Source: Candidatus Mediterraneibacter merdipullorum (GTDB lineage: Bacteria > Bacillota > Clostridia > Lachnospirales > Lachnospiraceae). Taken from it: a stretch of 64,000 nt of DNA. Position numbers and translations under genes: made by a program. The notes below the pieces were generated by a model. The model had not been told where the DNA came from. It was given only the letters and a program-made list of their open reading frames with translations, and ran no database searches. Every line of letters begins with the position of its first letter. The stretch's first letter is position 1. The stretch lies in contig DXAL01000023.1 in assembly GCA_019117125.1 (NCBI GenBank), positions 1 through 64,000 of the forward strand, in the 5' to 3' direction. Shown piece by piece: positions 7,798 through 16,935 of this stretch.

Positions 7798-9060
7798 ATG
7801 ATGACGAATCGTGTACATAGAGTCATTTTGCGGAAAGCAGGGAGCAAGTGTGTCTCCCTGTTTCTGTTTGTCCTGATGCTGTCCCTGCTGCTTCTGCCGG
7901 CTGTCCCTGCGACCGCTGAATCTGCTGTTTCGATGAAGCCTTCCGCACTTTATGCCCGCTGCGCGGTGCTCATGGACGGGGATACAGGACGGGTCCTCTT
8001 CTCCAAAAACGGGGAGGAGCAGGCGCCTATGGCCAGCACCACAAAGATACTGACCTGCATCATCGCCCTGGAGAACGGCAGTCTGTCTGATACGGTGGAA
8101 GTAAGTGAAGAGGCGGCTTCCCAGCCAAAAGTGAGGCTCGGGATGAAAGAAGGGCAGCGCTTTTCCCTGAAAGACCTGCTCTATTCCCTGATGCTGGAAT
8201 CTCACAATGACGCGGCGGTGGCGGTGGCGGAACACATCGGCGGCAGCGTCCCCGGATTCGCGGACATGATGAACCGGAAGGCAAAAGAGATTGGCGCAGA
8301 TTCCAGTTACTTCATCACGCCCAACGGGCTGGACGCGGAAGATGAGAACGGCGTCCATCACACGACGGCGAAAGACCTGGCGCTCATCCTGCGCTACTGC
8401 ATCATGGAATCCGGGATGCGGGATGAATTCCTGGAGATTACGCGGACGCCGTCGTACACCTTTTCGGACTGCAGCAAAGAGCGGGAGTACGCGTGCACCA
8501 ACCGCAATGCCTTCCTGAAGATGATGGACGGCGCCCTTACGGGAAAGACGGGATTTACCGCGGACGCCGGATACTGCTATGTGGGCGCGCTGAAAAGCGA
8601 TGACGGGCGGACCTTCATCGTCGCCCTCCTTGCCTGCGGATGGCCCGGGAACAAGAACTATAAATGGTCGGATACGAGGAAGCTCATGACCTACGGGCTG
8701 GAGCATTACACCTACCGGGATGTGGCGCCGGAAGAAGACTGCGGCAGCATCCGGGTCATCGGAGGATATGCGGGCGGATTCCCGGACAAGGGAGGGGTGG
8801 AAGTACCGGTCCGCTCCGGAGGAACTCCGGGCAGGATTCTCGCAGGTGCAGATGAAGAAGTGACGAAAAGGACGGAACTGCCCGCATCCCTCAGTGCGCC
8901 GGTGGAAGAGGGGGACCAGGTCGGGCGCATCGAGTATGCCGTGGACGGTATGGTGATGAAAGTATATCCGGTCTGTACAGCCGGGAGTGTGCAGGAGCGG
9001 ACGGCGGATATCTGCCGTTCCTGGATAGTCCGGAAGTATTTCCTGCAGAAGGGAGATTAA
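7798..9060 (+). CDS. D-alanyl-D-alanine carboxypeptidase (PBP5/DacF family), copy 2
   Basis: A 420-residue S11-family penicillin-binding protein. An N-terminal basic region and long hydrophobic stretch (about residues 19-40, ending ATAE) form the signal peptide. Motifs: STTK with Ser80 and Lys83, SHNDAAV as the second motif, and TGKTGFT as the KTG box, then a C-terminal beta domain. It removes terminal D-Ala from stem peptides outside the membrane. ATG codons occur at 7798 and 7801 after a GGAAAGAGGA site. It is paralogous to the gene at 3343; scpAB next to a dacF-type gene is a common order in clostridia. Confidence 0.92.
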   Translation: MMTNRVHRVILRKAGSKCVSLFLFVLMLSLLLLPAVPATAESAVSMKPSALYARCAVLMDGDTGRVLFSKNGEEQAPMASTTKILTCIIALENGSLSDTVEVSEEAASQPKVRLGMKEGQRFSLKDLLYSLMLESHNDAAVAVAEHIGGSVPGFADMMNRKAKEIGADSSYFITPNGLDAEDENGVHHTTAKDLALILRYCIMESGMRDEFLEITRTPSYTFSDCSKEREYACTNRNAFLKMMDGALTGKTGFTADAGYCYVGALKSDDGRTFIVALLACGWPGNKNYKWSDTRKLMTYGLEHYTYRDVAPEEDCGSIRVIGGYAGGFPDKGGVEVPVRSGGTPGRILAGADEEVTKRTELPASLSAPVEEGDQVGRIEYAVDGMVMKVYPVCTAGSVQERTADICRSWIVRKYFLQKGD

Positions 9061-9085
9061 AATATATCAATATAAATGATTAAAT

Positions 9086-9116
9086 TTGCCACTGGTGCAG
9101 CGCATTTCTGTATGAT
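9086..9116 (+). promoter_or_regulatory. Candidate leuA promoter with overlapping palindrome
   Basis: TTGCCA (9086-9091) and TATGAT (9111-9116) are 19 bases apart; TATAAG at 9119-9124 is an alternative -10. The imperfect palindrome GCCACTGGTGC overlaps the -35 box. The spacer (9061-9176) is far too short for a T-box. Confidence 0.4.
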
Positions 9117-9176
9117 AGTATAAGTGAGGATAAAATATAACAACCAAATTGATTAATTATAAGGAGAGTTACACAT

Positions 9177-11165
9177 ATGGAGAATTGGAAGAAATACAGA
9201 AAGACTTATTTTATGCCGCCTGAGCCGTGCTATGACTGGGTGAAGAAGGACGCCATCGAGAAGGCGCCCATCTGGTGCAGCGTTGACCTCAGGGATGGCA
9301 ATCAGGCGCTCATCGAGCCCATGAGCCTGGATGAAAAGCTCGAGTTCTTCCAGCTTCTTGTGGATGTGGGATTTAAAGTCATTGAGGTCGGATTCCCGGC
9401 AGCGTCCGAGACAGAGTATCAGTTCCTCCGGACGCTCATCGAGCAGAATATGATACCGGACGATGTGACCATCCAGGTGCTCACCCAGGCGAGAGAGCAC
9501 ATCATCCGGCGGACATTCGAGGCGGTAAAGGGAGCGCCCCATGCCATCGTGCACCTGTACAATTCCACCTCCGTGGCGCAGAGGGAACAGGTCTTCCGGA
9601 AGAATAAGGAAGAGATACTCGAGATTGCGGTGGAGGGCGCGAAACTCCTCAAGAAGCTCTCAAAAGAAACATCCGGGAACTTCACCTTTGAATACAGTCC
9701 GGAGAGCTTCCACGGAACGGAAGTGGACTATGCGCTGGAAGTGTGCAATGCGGTCCTCGACGTCTGGAAGCCCACAAAGAAGAATAAAGCCATCATCAAT
9801 CTCCCGACAACGGTGGAGAATTCCATGCCCCATGTATTTGCGAGCCAGGTGGAGTATTTCCATAAGCATCTCCGGGAGCGGGATACGGTGTTCCTTTCCC
9901 TGCATCCCCACAACGACAGGGGCTCCGGAGTCAGCGACGCGGAGCTGGGCGTGCTGGCGGGAGCAGACCGCATCGAAGGGACTCTGTTCGGCAACGGGGA
10001 GCGCACGGGAAATGTGGATGTGGTGACCCTTGCGATGAATCTGTTCTCCCAGGGCGTTGACCCGGAACTGGATTTCTCCAACATGAATGATATCATTGAA
10101 GTCTACGAGCGGGTGACGAGGATGAAAGTATCCCCGCGCCAGCCCTATGCAGGGGAACTGGTCTTTACGGCATTTTCCGGTTCCCACCAGGATGCCATCG
10201 CCAAAGGAATGGCGTGGAGGGAAGAGCACGATTCGGACATCTGGACTGTGCCCTATCTGCCCATCGACCCGCAGGATGTGGGCAGGAGATACGACTCCGA
10301 CGTCATCCGCATCAACAGCCAGTCCGGAAAAGGCGGCGTAAACTACATCCTCAAACAGAGCTTCGGCATCAGCCTGCCGGAGAAGATGCGGGAGGAAGTG
10401 GGATATCTGGTCAAAGATGTGTCGGATAAAGCCCACAAAGAACTGACGCCGGACAATGTATACCGGATTTTCGAGGATCACTATATCAATGCAAAGCAGG
10501 TGTTCACTCTGGACGAGTGCCACTTCAAGCAGGAGGACGGCATCATAGCCGAGGCGGTCATCCACCACAACAACAGCAGCCGCAAGATTATGGGAGTTGG
10601 AAACGGACGCCTGGATGCTGTCAGCAACGCCATCAAACATTATTTTGACATCAGCTATGAACTCGCGTTTTACGAGGAACACTCCCTGACCCGGGGTTCA
10701 TCTTCGCGGGCAGTCGCCTATGTGGGCGTCAACTGCAACCGGAAGCGCTACTGGGGCGTCGGCATCGACGCGGATATCATCAAGGCGTCTATCGAGGCGC
10801 TGGTCGTGGCGGTCAACAAGATACGGGAAATCTCCGAGTCCCAGGCGGGAAAAGACGAGCGGCTCCTTGAAATCACGAACTATATCTATGCGAATTACAA
10901 GAGCGTGACACTGGATGACCTGGCAGAGAAATTCTACCTGTCCAAGCCCTATCTCTCCAAGTATATCAAGGAGAAATCCGGCATGACGTTCGGGGATATC
11001 CTGAAAAAGATACGGATGAAAAAAGCCCGCGCCATGCTCAAGGGCAGCACCGCCACGGTAGAGAATATCGCAGAATCCGTCGGATATCAGAATGTGGAGC
11101 ATTTCAACAGGGTGTTCAAAAAGATGTACAACATCACTCCGATACAGTATCGGAACCGGAAATAA
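9177..11165 (+). CDS. leuA: 2-isopropylmalate synthase fused to a C-terminal AraC-type HTH domain
   Basis: A 662-residue uninterrupted protein. Residues 1 to about 390 are the TIM-barrel catalytic domain of type-2 LeuA ([17 protein letters not shown] near residue 33, [16 protein letters not shown] with metal-binding histidines, [15 protein letters not shown]). Residues about 440-555 resemble the leucine-binding LeuA dimer domain. Residues about 560-661 are a complete AraC/XylS DNA-binding domain with two helix-turn-helices, one around [20 protein letters not shown] and the second ending in the family signature [19 protein letters not shown] then ITPIQYR. The enzyme condenses acetyl-CoA and 2-oxoisovalerate in leucine synthesis. 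The extra domain suggests a leucine-responsive autoregulator, which is inference. No leuBCD is adjacent. Confidence 0.95.
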   Translation: MENWKKYRKTYFMPPEPCYDWVKKDAIEKAPIWCSVDLRDGNQALIEPMSLDEKLEFFQLLVDVGFKVIEVGFPAASETEYQFLRTLIEQNMIPDDVTIQVLTQAREHIIRRTFEAVKGAPHAIVHLYNSTSVAQREQVFRKNKEEILEIAVEGAKLLKKLSKETSGNFTFEYSPESFHGTEVDYALEVCNAVLDVWKPTKKNKAIINLPTTVENSMPHVFASQVEYFHKHLRERDTVFLSLHPHNDRGSGVSDAELGVLAGADRIEGTLFGNGERTGNVDVVTLAMNLFSQGVDPELDFSNMNDIIEVYERVTRMKVSPRQPYAGELVFTAFSGSHQDAIAKGMAWREEHDSDIWTVPYLPIDPQDVGRRYDSDVIRINSQSGKGGVNYILKQSFGISLPEKMREEVGYLVKDVSDKAHKELTPDNVYRIFEDHYINAKQVFTLDECHFKQEDGIIAEAVIHHNNSSRKIMGVGNGRLDAVSNAIKHYFDISYELAFYEEHSLTRGSSSRAVAYVGVNCNRKRYWGVGIDADIIKASIEALVVAVNKIREISESQAGKDERLLEITNYIYANYKSVTLDDLAEKFYLSKPYLSKYIKEKSGMTFGDILKKIRMKKARAMLKGSTATVENIAESVGYQNVEHFNRVFKKMYNITPIQYRNRK

Positions 11166-11196
11166 AGCATATGCGGCGCCGGTGCGCGCCGCGCAG

Positions 11197-11232
11197 GCCG
11201 GGGAGGACGATCCCCGGCTGATTTTCTGTTTG
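11197..11232 (+). terminator. Terminator after leuA
   Basis: GCCGGGGA (11197-11204) pairs perfectly with TCCCCGGC (11211-11218) around a 6-base loop, followed by a T-rich run TGATTTTCTGTTTG. Confidence 0.8.
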
Positions 11233-11288
11233 TACTCTTATCCTTTTAGTGGTATCATAAGAAAGTCGAAAAAACGGGAGGATAACAG

Positions 11289-13118
11289 ATGGATGTCAGA
11301 GAACGTATCGCCGCGCTGCGCCGGGAGATGGAGCGCTGCGGCATCGACGCATATATCGTGCCGTCGGCAGACCACCATCAGAGTGAATATGTGGGCGGAC
11401 ATTTTATGGCAAGACAGTATATCACCGGGTTTACCGGTTCCGCAGGCACTGCGGTCATCACCGGGGACTGGGCGGGACTGTGGACGGACGGGCGCTATTT
11501 CATCCAGGCGGCACAGGAGCTGGAGGGAAGCGGCATCACGCTCTTTCGCAGCGGAGAACCCGGCGTGGACACGCCGGAAGAGTTTCTGAAAAAGGAACTT
11601 CCCGAAGGAGGAACCCTCGGCTTTGACGGGCGGACCACCGGCGTGCTGGAGGGAAAACGGTACTGTGAACTGGCAGAGGAAAAGGGCGGCATGGCAGACT
11701 ACGGGCATGACCTGGTGGGCAGGATATGGAGCGGCCGCCCGCCGCTTCCGAAAGATAAGGTCTTCCTTCTTGATGAGAAATATGCCGGCGAGCCGGCAGG
11801 GACGAAGCTGAAAAGAGTCCGGGAGAAGATGGCAGAGGTCCATGCGGATGTCCATCTGCTCTCCAGTCTGGATGATATCGCATGGCTTTTGAATATCCGG
11901 GGGAACGATATCGCATACTGTCCCCTTGTTCTTTCCTATCTGCTCCTTTTTGCAGACCATGGGGTCCTCTATGGGGACCGGGAAAAATTTCCGGAGCAGG
12001 TCCTCGGGCACCTTGGGAAGGAGAATATCCGGATCAGACCCTACGCGCAGATTTACGATGATATCCGCGCGCTTCCGGCAGGGAGCACCATCCTGCTGGA
12101 TGCCAGCCGGGTGAACTATACGCTCTTTCGGAGGATCCCGGAAGGGGTCCGGACAGTGGAGCAGGAGAATCCCGAAGTCCGGATGAAATGCATCAAGAAC
12201 GAGACGGAAGTCTCCAATATGAAGCGCGCCCATCTCAAAGACGCCGTGGCGCACACCCGGTTCCTGTACTGGATGAAAAAAGCGGCGGCAGACGCGGGGA
12301 CTGCTCCGGGTACGCCGCTGCGGGATGAAAATGGAACTGTCATCACCGAGATGACGGCGGCAGAGAAGCTGGAAGAGCTGCGCGCCATGCAGGAAGGCTA
12401 CCTGGGGGCGAGCTTTGCTCCCATCAGCGCCTTTGCAGAACACGGCGCCATCGTGCATTACAGCGCCACACAGGAGAGCAGCCTGCCCCTTGCAACGGGG
12501 AAGATGCTCCTGACCGATACCGGGGGACATTATCTGGAAGGAACGACCGACATCACGAGGACCGTGGCGCTGGGAGATATCTCCCGCCGGGAAAAAGAAG
12601 ATTTCACCCTGACCGCCCGTGCCATGCTGCGTCTGATGGATACGGTGTTCCTGCACGGCTGCAGCGGTGCGAACCTGGACCTTTCTGCAAGGGAAGTCTT
12701 CTGGAAAGAGCGGGTCAACTTTGACCACGGGACCGGACACGGAGTGGGGTATCTTCTGAATGTCCACGAGGGACCGGTGAACTTCCGCTGGCGGGAAGGG
12801 GCTCATCCAGCGCCCTGTCTGGAAGAAAACATGGTCATCACCGATGAACCCGGTATTTATATCGAAGGTTCCCACGGGGTGCGCTTGGAGAATGTGCTGC
12901 TCGTGCGTCCGGATGTGACGAACGGATACGGCAGGTTCCTTCACTTTGAACCGCTCACTTTCGTGCCGGTGGACCTGGATGCACTGCTCCCGGAGAAGAT
13001 GACGGAGGAAGAAAGGCGGATATTAAACGATTACCATCGGACAGTCCGGGAAACACTCTCTGTGTATCTGGAAGGGGAAGAGCGGGAATGGCTCCGGGAA
13101 GCCACGCGCCCGGTCTGA
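11289..13118 (+). CDS. Aminopeptidase P family protein (Xaa-Pro aminopeptidase, M24)
   Basis: A 609-residue three-domain enzyme of the eukaryotic-type aminopeptidase P1 layout: two creatinase-like N-terminal domains (the first with YIVPSADHHQSEYVG and WTDGRYFIQA) and a C-terminal pita-bread domain. The five metal ligands are visible: Asp in LTDTGGHY, Asp in GTTDITRT, His in GTGHGVGY, Glu in TDEPGIYIEG and Glu in RLENVLLV. It should release the N-terminal residue from peptides with proline in position two, in the cytosol. It has its own transcription unit behind the leuA terminator. Confidence 0.93.
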   Translation: MDVRERIAALRREMERCGIDAYIVPSADHHQSEYVGGHFMARQYITGFTGSAGTAVITGDWAGLWTDGRYFIQAAQELEGSGITLFRSGEPGVDTPEEFLKKELPEGGTLGFDGRTTGVLEGKRYCELAEEKGGMADYGHDLVGRIWSGRPPLPKDKVFLLDEKYAGEPAGTKLKRVREKMAEVHADVHLLSSLDDIAWLLNIRGNDIAYCPLVLSYLLLFADHGVLYGDREKFPEQVLGHLGKENIRIRPYAQIYDDIRALPAGSTILLDASRVNYTLFRRIPEGVRTVEQENPEVRMKCIKNETEVSNMKRAHLKDAVAHTRFLYWMKKAAADAGTAPGTPLRDENGTVITEMTAAEKLEELRAMQEGYLGASFAPISAFAEHGAIVHYSATQESSLPLATGKMLLTDTGGHYLEGTTDITRTVALGDISRREKEDFTLTARAMLRLMDTVFLHGCSGANLDLSAREVFWKERVNFDHGTGHGVGYLLNVHEGPVNFRWREGAHPAPCLEENMVITDEPGIYIEGSHGVRLENVLLVRPDVTNGYGRFLHFEPLTFVPVDLDALLPEKMTEEERRILNDYHRTVRETLSVYLEGEEREWLREATRPV

Positions 13119-13120
13119 TG

Positions 13121-13158
13121 CAAACGGGGACCTGGAATACAAACGGGGACCGGGAAAT
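13121..13158. repeat. Two tandem 19-nt repeats after the aminopeptidase gene
   Basis: CAAACGGGGACCTGGAATA (13121-13139) is followed at once by CAAACGGGGACCGGGAAAT (13140-13158), matching at 16 of 19 positions. The unit length equals that of the array at 7701-7776 although the sequence differs. Confidence 0.85.
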
Positions 13159-13211
13159 GCGGTGTCCGGGACAGCGGGAAAATATACAGGAGAACAGTAA
13201 GGGATAGAGTT

Positions 13212-14138
13212 ATGGAAACAGCAGAAAATACGAAAAATGAACTGGTCCTGCGAATGGAAGACAAATATGAAAAAATGAGCAAGGGACAGCGCAGACTGGC
13301 GGATTACGTGCGTGAGAACTATGACAAGGCGGTCTTTCTCACAGCGGCAAAGCTCGGGGAGACTGTGGGCGTCAGCGAATCTACGGTGGTGCGGTTCGCC
13401 ATCCAGCTCGGGTACAAAGGGTATCCGGAATTTCAGAAAGCCCTGGAGGAACTGGTCCGGACGAAACTGAATTCCATCCAGAGGATGGAGGTGACATACG
13501 GGCGCATCTCCCAGAGCGAGATACTGGAGACGGTCTTAAATTCCGATATCGAAAAGATACGGCAGACCCTGGCGGTCATCGACCACCGGGCATTCGACCT
13601 CGCCATCGAGACCATTCTGAACGCCCGGAAAATCTATGTCATCGGAATCCGGAGCTGCGCGCCGCTGGCATCCTTTTTCAGCTTTTACCTGAATCTGGTC
13701 TGCGACGACGTCACGCCGGTCACCACGAACAGTTCGAGCGAGATATTTGAACAGCTCATCCGCATCGGCGAGGAGGATGTCATCATCGGCATCAGCTTCC
13801 CGCGGTATTCCATGCGGACGCTCAAGGCGCTGGAGTTTGCCAGCAACCGGAAGGCGAAAGTCATCACGCTGACGGACAGCATTCATTCTCCCATGAACCT
13901 GTATTCGTCCTGCAATCTCATCGCGCGCAGCGACATGGCGTCCATCGTGGATTCCCTTGTGGCGCCCTTAAGCGTGGTCAACTCTCTCATCGTTGCGCTC
14001 TGCATGAAGAAACAGGAAGAAGTCATCTCCACACTGGAGACGCTGGAGGACATCTGGGGCGAGTATCAGGTGTACAGCGGGGATGAGCTGAATCCCGTGA
14101 GTGCATCGCTGCCCGGAGAGGAAGCAGAAGATGAGTAA
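13212..14138 (+). CDS. MurR/RpiR family transcriptional regulator
   Basis: A 308-residue regulator. The N-terminal 80 residues form the RpiR helix-turn-helix (MSKGQRRLADYV and LGETVGVSESTVVRFAIQLGYKGYPEFQ). A SIS sugar-phosphate-binding domain follows (about residues 120-250: ARKIYVIGIRSCAPLASFF, GISFPRYSMRTLKALEFA). Such proteins sense phosphosugars and control carbohydrate or amino-sugar genes. The neighbouring flavoprotein gene starts inside its last codons (ATGAGTAA), so the two are co-expressed, but no sugar-use gene is near and the ligand is unknown. Confidence 0.92.
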   Translation: METAENTKNELVLRMEDKYEKMSKGQRRLADYVRENYDKAVFLTAAKLGETVGVSESTVVRFAIQLGYKGYPEFQKALEELVRTKLNSIQRMEVTYGRISQSEILETVLNSDIEKIRQTLAVIDHRAFDLAIETILNARKIYVIGIRSCAPLASFFSFYLNLVCDDVTPVTTNSSSEIFEQLIRIGEEDVIIGISFPRYSMRTLKALEFASNRKAKVITLTDSIHSPMNLYSSCNLIARSDMASIVDSLVAPLSVVNSLIVALCMKKQEEVISTLETLEDIWGEYQVYSGDELNPVSASLPGEEAEDE

Positions 14139-15372
14139 AGTGCTTGTGGCGGGCGGAGGAGCGGCAGGAATGATGGCTGCCGTATCAGCCGCCAGATGCG
14201 GATGTAAAGTCGAATTATATGAGAAGAACGACAGGCTGGGAAAGAAGCTGTTCATCACCGGGAAGGGCAGGTGCAACCTGACCAATGCCGCGGATATCGA
14301 AGACTTCTTCCCTGCGGTCGTGAGCAACCGGAAATTTCTCTACAGCGCCTTTTATACATTTACGAATGAACAGACTGTCCGCTTTTTTGAAGAGCTGGGC
14401 GTCCGCACGAAGACGGAGCGGGGCGGGCGCATCTTTCCCTGGTCCGACCATTCTTCGGATGTAATCAGGGCGCTGGAGCGGGAGATGGAGCGCCTGGGCG
14501 TTCGCGTAGTTCTGAACGCGGAGGTAAAGCGCCTTCTGATGGAAGACCACACAGTCACGGGGATACAGCTGTCATCCGGAGAGAAACGGTACGGGGACGC
14601 AGTCATTGCCGCCACCGGAGGCATCTCTTATCCCTCCACCGGCTCCACCGGAGACGGCTACCGGTTCGCCAGGGAATGCGGACATCATGTGACAGAGCTT
14701 TCCCCGGCGCTGGTCCCCATGGAGATAAAGGAGTGGTATGCCGGGGAGCTGATGGGGTTGTCCCTGCGCAATGTAGAAATCCATATCACAGACGGGAAAA
14801 AGGAACTGTACCGGGAGTTTGGAGAGATGCTCTTCACCCATTACGGGGTGACCGGTCCGACTGTCCTGAGCGCCAGCAGCATTGTCGGGAAAACGCTCAA
14901 AGAGCGGGAACTGACGCTCCACATCGACCTAAAGCCGGCTCTGACAGCGGAGCAGCTCGACCGCCGGGTGCTGCGGGAATTTGAGGCGAACCGGAACCGG
15001 TGCTTTAAGAACGCTGTGGACAGCCTGTTCCCGGCGAAGCTCCGCCCGGTGATGGTGGAGCTGTCCGGCATCCCGGCAGAGAGGCGGATTCACGAGGTCA
15101 CCCGGGAAGAGCGAAGCCGCTTCGTCCGCCTCATCAAAGATTTCCAAATGACGCTGACCGCACTGAGAGGATACAGCGAGGCAATCATCACGAGAGGCGG
15201 CGTGTCGGTCCGGGAGGTGGACCCCGGCACCATGGAATCCCGGCTTGCAGGACACCTCTATTTCGCAGGGGAGGTCCTGGACCTGGATGCGCTGACAGGC
15301 GGCTATAACCTGCAGATTGCCTGGAGCACCGGTTATCTGGCGGGGATTTCCGCCGCAAAACAGGAAGACTGA
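14131..15372 (+). CDS. BaiN/HI0933-like FAD-dependent oxidoreductase
   Basis: A 413-residue flavoprotein of the HI0933/BaiN (aminoacetone oxidase-like) family. The N-terminus KVLVAGGGAAGMMAAVSA holds the Rossmann dinucleotide motif (residues 8-14), followed by LYEKNDRLGKKLFITGKGRCNLTNA, a family signature. The C-terminal TRGGVSVREVDPGTMESR and GGYNLQIAWSTG segments complete the FAD site. Family members reduce or oxidise varied small molecules; BaiN-like enzymes have been linked to bile-acid metabolism in some Lachnospiraceae, but no bai operon is present here. ATG 14131, behind GGAGAGGAAG, is preferred over GTG 14101. Confidence 0.88.
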   Translation: MSKVLVAGGGAAGMMAAVSAARCGCKVELYEKNDRLGKKLFITGKGRCNLTNAADIEDFFPAVVSNRKFLYSAFYTFTNEQTVRFFEELGVRTKTERGGRIFPWSDHSSDVIRALEREMERLGVRVVLNAEVKRLLMEDHTVTGIQLSSGEKRYGDAVIAATGGISYPSTGSTGDGYRFARECGHHVTELSPALVPMEIKEWYAGELMGLSLRNVEIHITDGKKELYREFGEMLFTHYGVTGPTVLSASSIVGKTLKERELTLHIDLKPALTAEQLDRRVLREFEANRNRCFKNAVDSLFPAKLRPVMVELSGIPAERRIHEVTREERSRFVRLIKDFQMTLTALRGYSEAIITRGGVSVREVDPGTMESRLAGHLYFAGEVLDLDALTGGYNLQIAWSTGYLAGISAAKQED

Positions 15373-15396
15373 GGAAAAGAAAAAAGGAGAGAAAAA

Positions 15397-16053
15397 ATGG
15401 GATACAATGTAGCAGTTGACGGACCGGCAGGAGCCGGAAAGAGTACCATCGCGAAACTGGTCGCAAAGGAGAAAGGCTATATCTATGTGGACACCGGGGC
15501 CATGTACCGCGCTCTTGCCATCCATTTTCTGAAGAAAGGAGTCGCCCCGGAAGACACCGGTGCGGTCATCGATGCCTGCCGGGATGCAGATGTTTCCATC
15601 CGCTATGAGGGCGGTGTCCAGAATGTCTATCTGAACGGGGAGAATGTCACCGGCATGCTCCGGGCAGAGGAAGTGGGCAACATGGCTTCCAGAACATCGG
15701 CTATCCCTGAAGTGCGCGCAAAACTGCTGGAGCTGCAGCGCGCCCTCGCGCGGGAGAATGACGTCATCATGGACGGCAGGGATATCGGCACCAACATCCT
15801 TCCAGATGCGGATGTGAAGATTTATCTCACTGCCAGCGTGCAGACAAGGGCAAAGCGTCGCTATGACGAACTGAAAGAAAAAGGCGGGACGTGCGATCTG
15901 GCGCAGATTGAACAGGATATCCGGGAGCGGGATGAGCGGGATATGAACCGGGAGACCGCGCCCCTTAAGAAAGCGGAGGATGCAGTCCTCGTGGACAGCT
16001 CCGACATGACGATAGAGGAAGTCGTTGCAAAGATATGCAGCTGCTGCAGATAA
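15397..16053 (+). CDS. cmk: Cytidylate kinase
   Basis: A 218-residue CMP/dCMP kinase. The P-loop GPAGAGKST spans residues 9-17; YVDTGAMYRA and the substrate-binding DGRDIGT motif are present, as is a C-terminal LID region rich in Arg. It phosphorylates CMP and dCMP with ATP in pyrimidine salvage. AAAGGAG precedes the ATG. It is followed by ispH and the S1 protein gene, an order widely kept in clostridia. Confidence 0.97.
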   Translation: MGYNVAVDGPAGAGKSTIAKLVAKEKGYIYVDTGAMYRALAIHFLKKGVAPEDTGAVIDACRDADVSIRYEGGVQNVYLNGENVTGMLRAEEVGNMASRTSAIPEVRAKLLELQRALARENDVIMDGRDIGTNILPDADVKIYLTASVQTRAKRRYDELKEKGGTCDLAQIEQDIRERDERDMNRETAPLKKAEDAVLVDSSDMTIEEVVAKICSCCR

Positions 16054-16083
16054 AAGATCAGGTCAGGACGGGAGTGTGCCATT

Positions 16084-16935
16084 ATGAAAGTCATCAGAGC
16101 AAAGACGGCAGGATTCTGCTTCGGAGTAAAACGGGCAGTGGATACAGTCTATGAACAGGTAAAGACCTGCGGCGGACCGATCTATACTTACGGACCCATC
16201 ATCCACAACGAAGAGGTGGTAAAGGACCTGGAAGCAAAAGGCGTCCGCGTGCTCCGCACGGAAGAGGAACTGGACGCTGTGGAGGAAGGCACCGTCATCA
16301 TCCGCTCCCACGGCGTGGAGAAGCGGATATGCGACAAGCTGGAAGGAAAAGGCATCCGCGTCGTAGACGCCACCTGCCCCTTCGTAAAAAAGATACACAA
16401 TATCGTCCGAAGGGAGAGCGCACTGGGAAGCTATATCCTCATCATCGGCAATCCGGACCACCCGGAAGTGAGGGGGATACGGGGATGGGCGGGAGAAAAT
16501 TCCGCGGTCATCAGCAGTGCGGAGGACATCGATAAGGTCGATTTCGGTAAAAACCGGAAGATATGCGTCGTCTCCCAGACGACATTTAATTACAACAAAT
16601 TTAAAGATTTAGTTGAAATTATCAAGAAAAAGAGTTATGATATTAGTGTTTTAAATACAATCTGCAGTGCTACGAGAGAGCGTCAGACAGAGGCTCAGAG
16701 CATCGCAGAGACGGTGGATGCTATGATAGTGATTGGTGACAAACATAGTTCCAATACCCAGAAGTTATTTGAAATCTGCCGCAAGGCATGTAACAATACG
16801 TACTATATACAGACACTTGGCGATTTGGAATTGAATCAATTAGGGTCAGTGGAAACAGTAGGTATTACAGCAGGGGCATCCACGCCCAACAATATAATTG
16901 AGGAGGTTCAAAACAATGTCAGAATTATCTTTTGA
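16084..16935 (+). CDS. ispH: 4-hydroxy-3-methylbut-2-enyl diphosphate reductase
   Basis: A 283-residue iron-sulfur enzyme performing the last step of the MEP isoprenoid pathway, producing IPP and DMAPP. The three cluster cysteines are Cys12 in GFCFGV, Cys98 in DATCPFV and Cys194 in NTICSATRERQ; His41 and His76 are conserved. From about codon 168 (16588) onward the DNA becomes clearly AT-rich with A/T-ending codons, unlike the GC-rich 5' half. The last 20 bases overlap the S1 protein gene in another frame. In many clostridia these two products form one fused protein; here they are separate. Confidence 0.96.
   Translation: MKVIRAKTAGFCFGVKRAVDTVYEQVKTCGGPIYTYGPIIHNEEVVKDLEAKGVRVLRTEEELDAVEEGTVIIRSHGVEKRICDKLEGKGIRVVDATCPFVKKIHNIVRRESALGSYILIIGNPDHPEVRGIRGWAGENSAVISSAEDIDKVDFGKNRKICVVSQTTFNYNKFKDLVEIIKKKSYDISVLNTICSATRERQTEAQSIAETVDAMIVIGDKHSSNTQKLFEICRKACNNTYYIQTLGDLELNQLGSVETVGITAGASTPNNIIEEVQNNVRIIF

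Noticed and set aside
11238-12944. Very long open frame on the minus strand opposite the aminopeptidase gene
   Set aside because: It is antisense to a well-recognised enzyme with intact motifs, has no ribosome-binding site and an unnatural composition; long antisense frames are expected in GC-rich coding DNA.
14131-15372. Bile-acid gene (BaiN proper)
   Set aside because: The family assignment is sound, but there is no other bai gene nearby and the family is broad, so a bile-acid role is not claimed.
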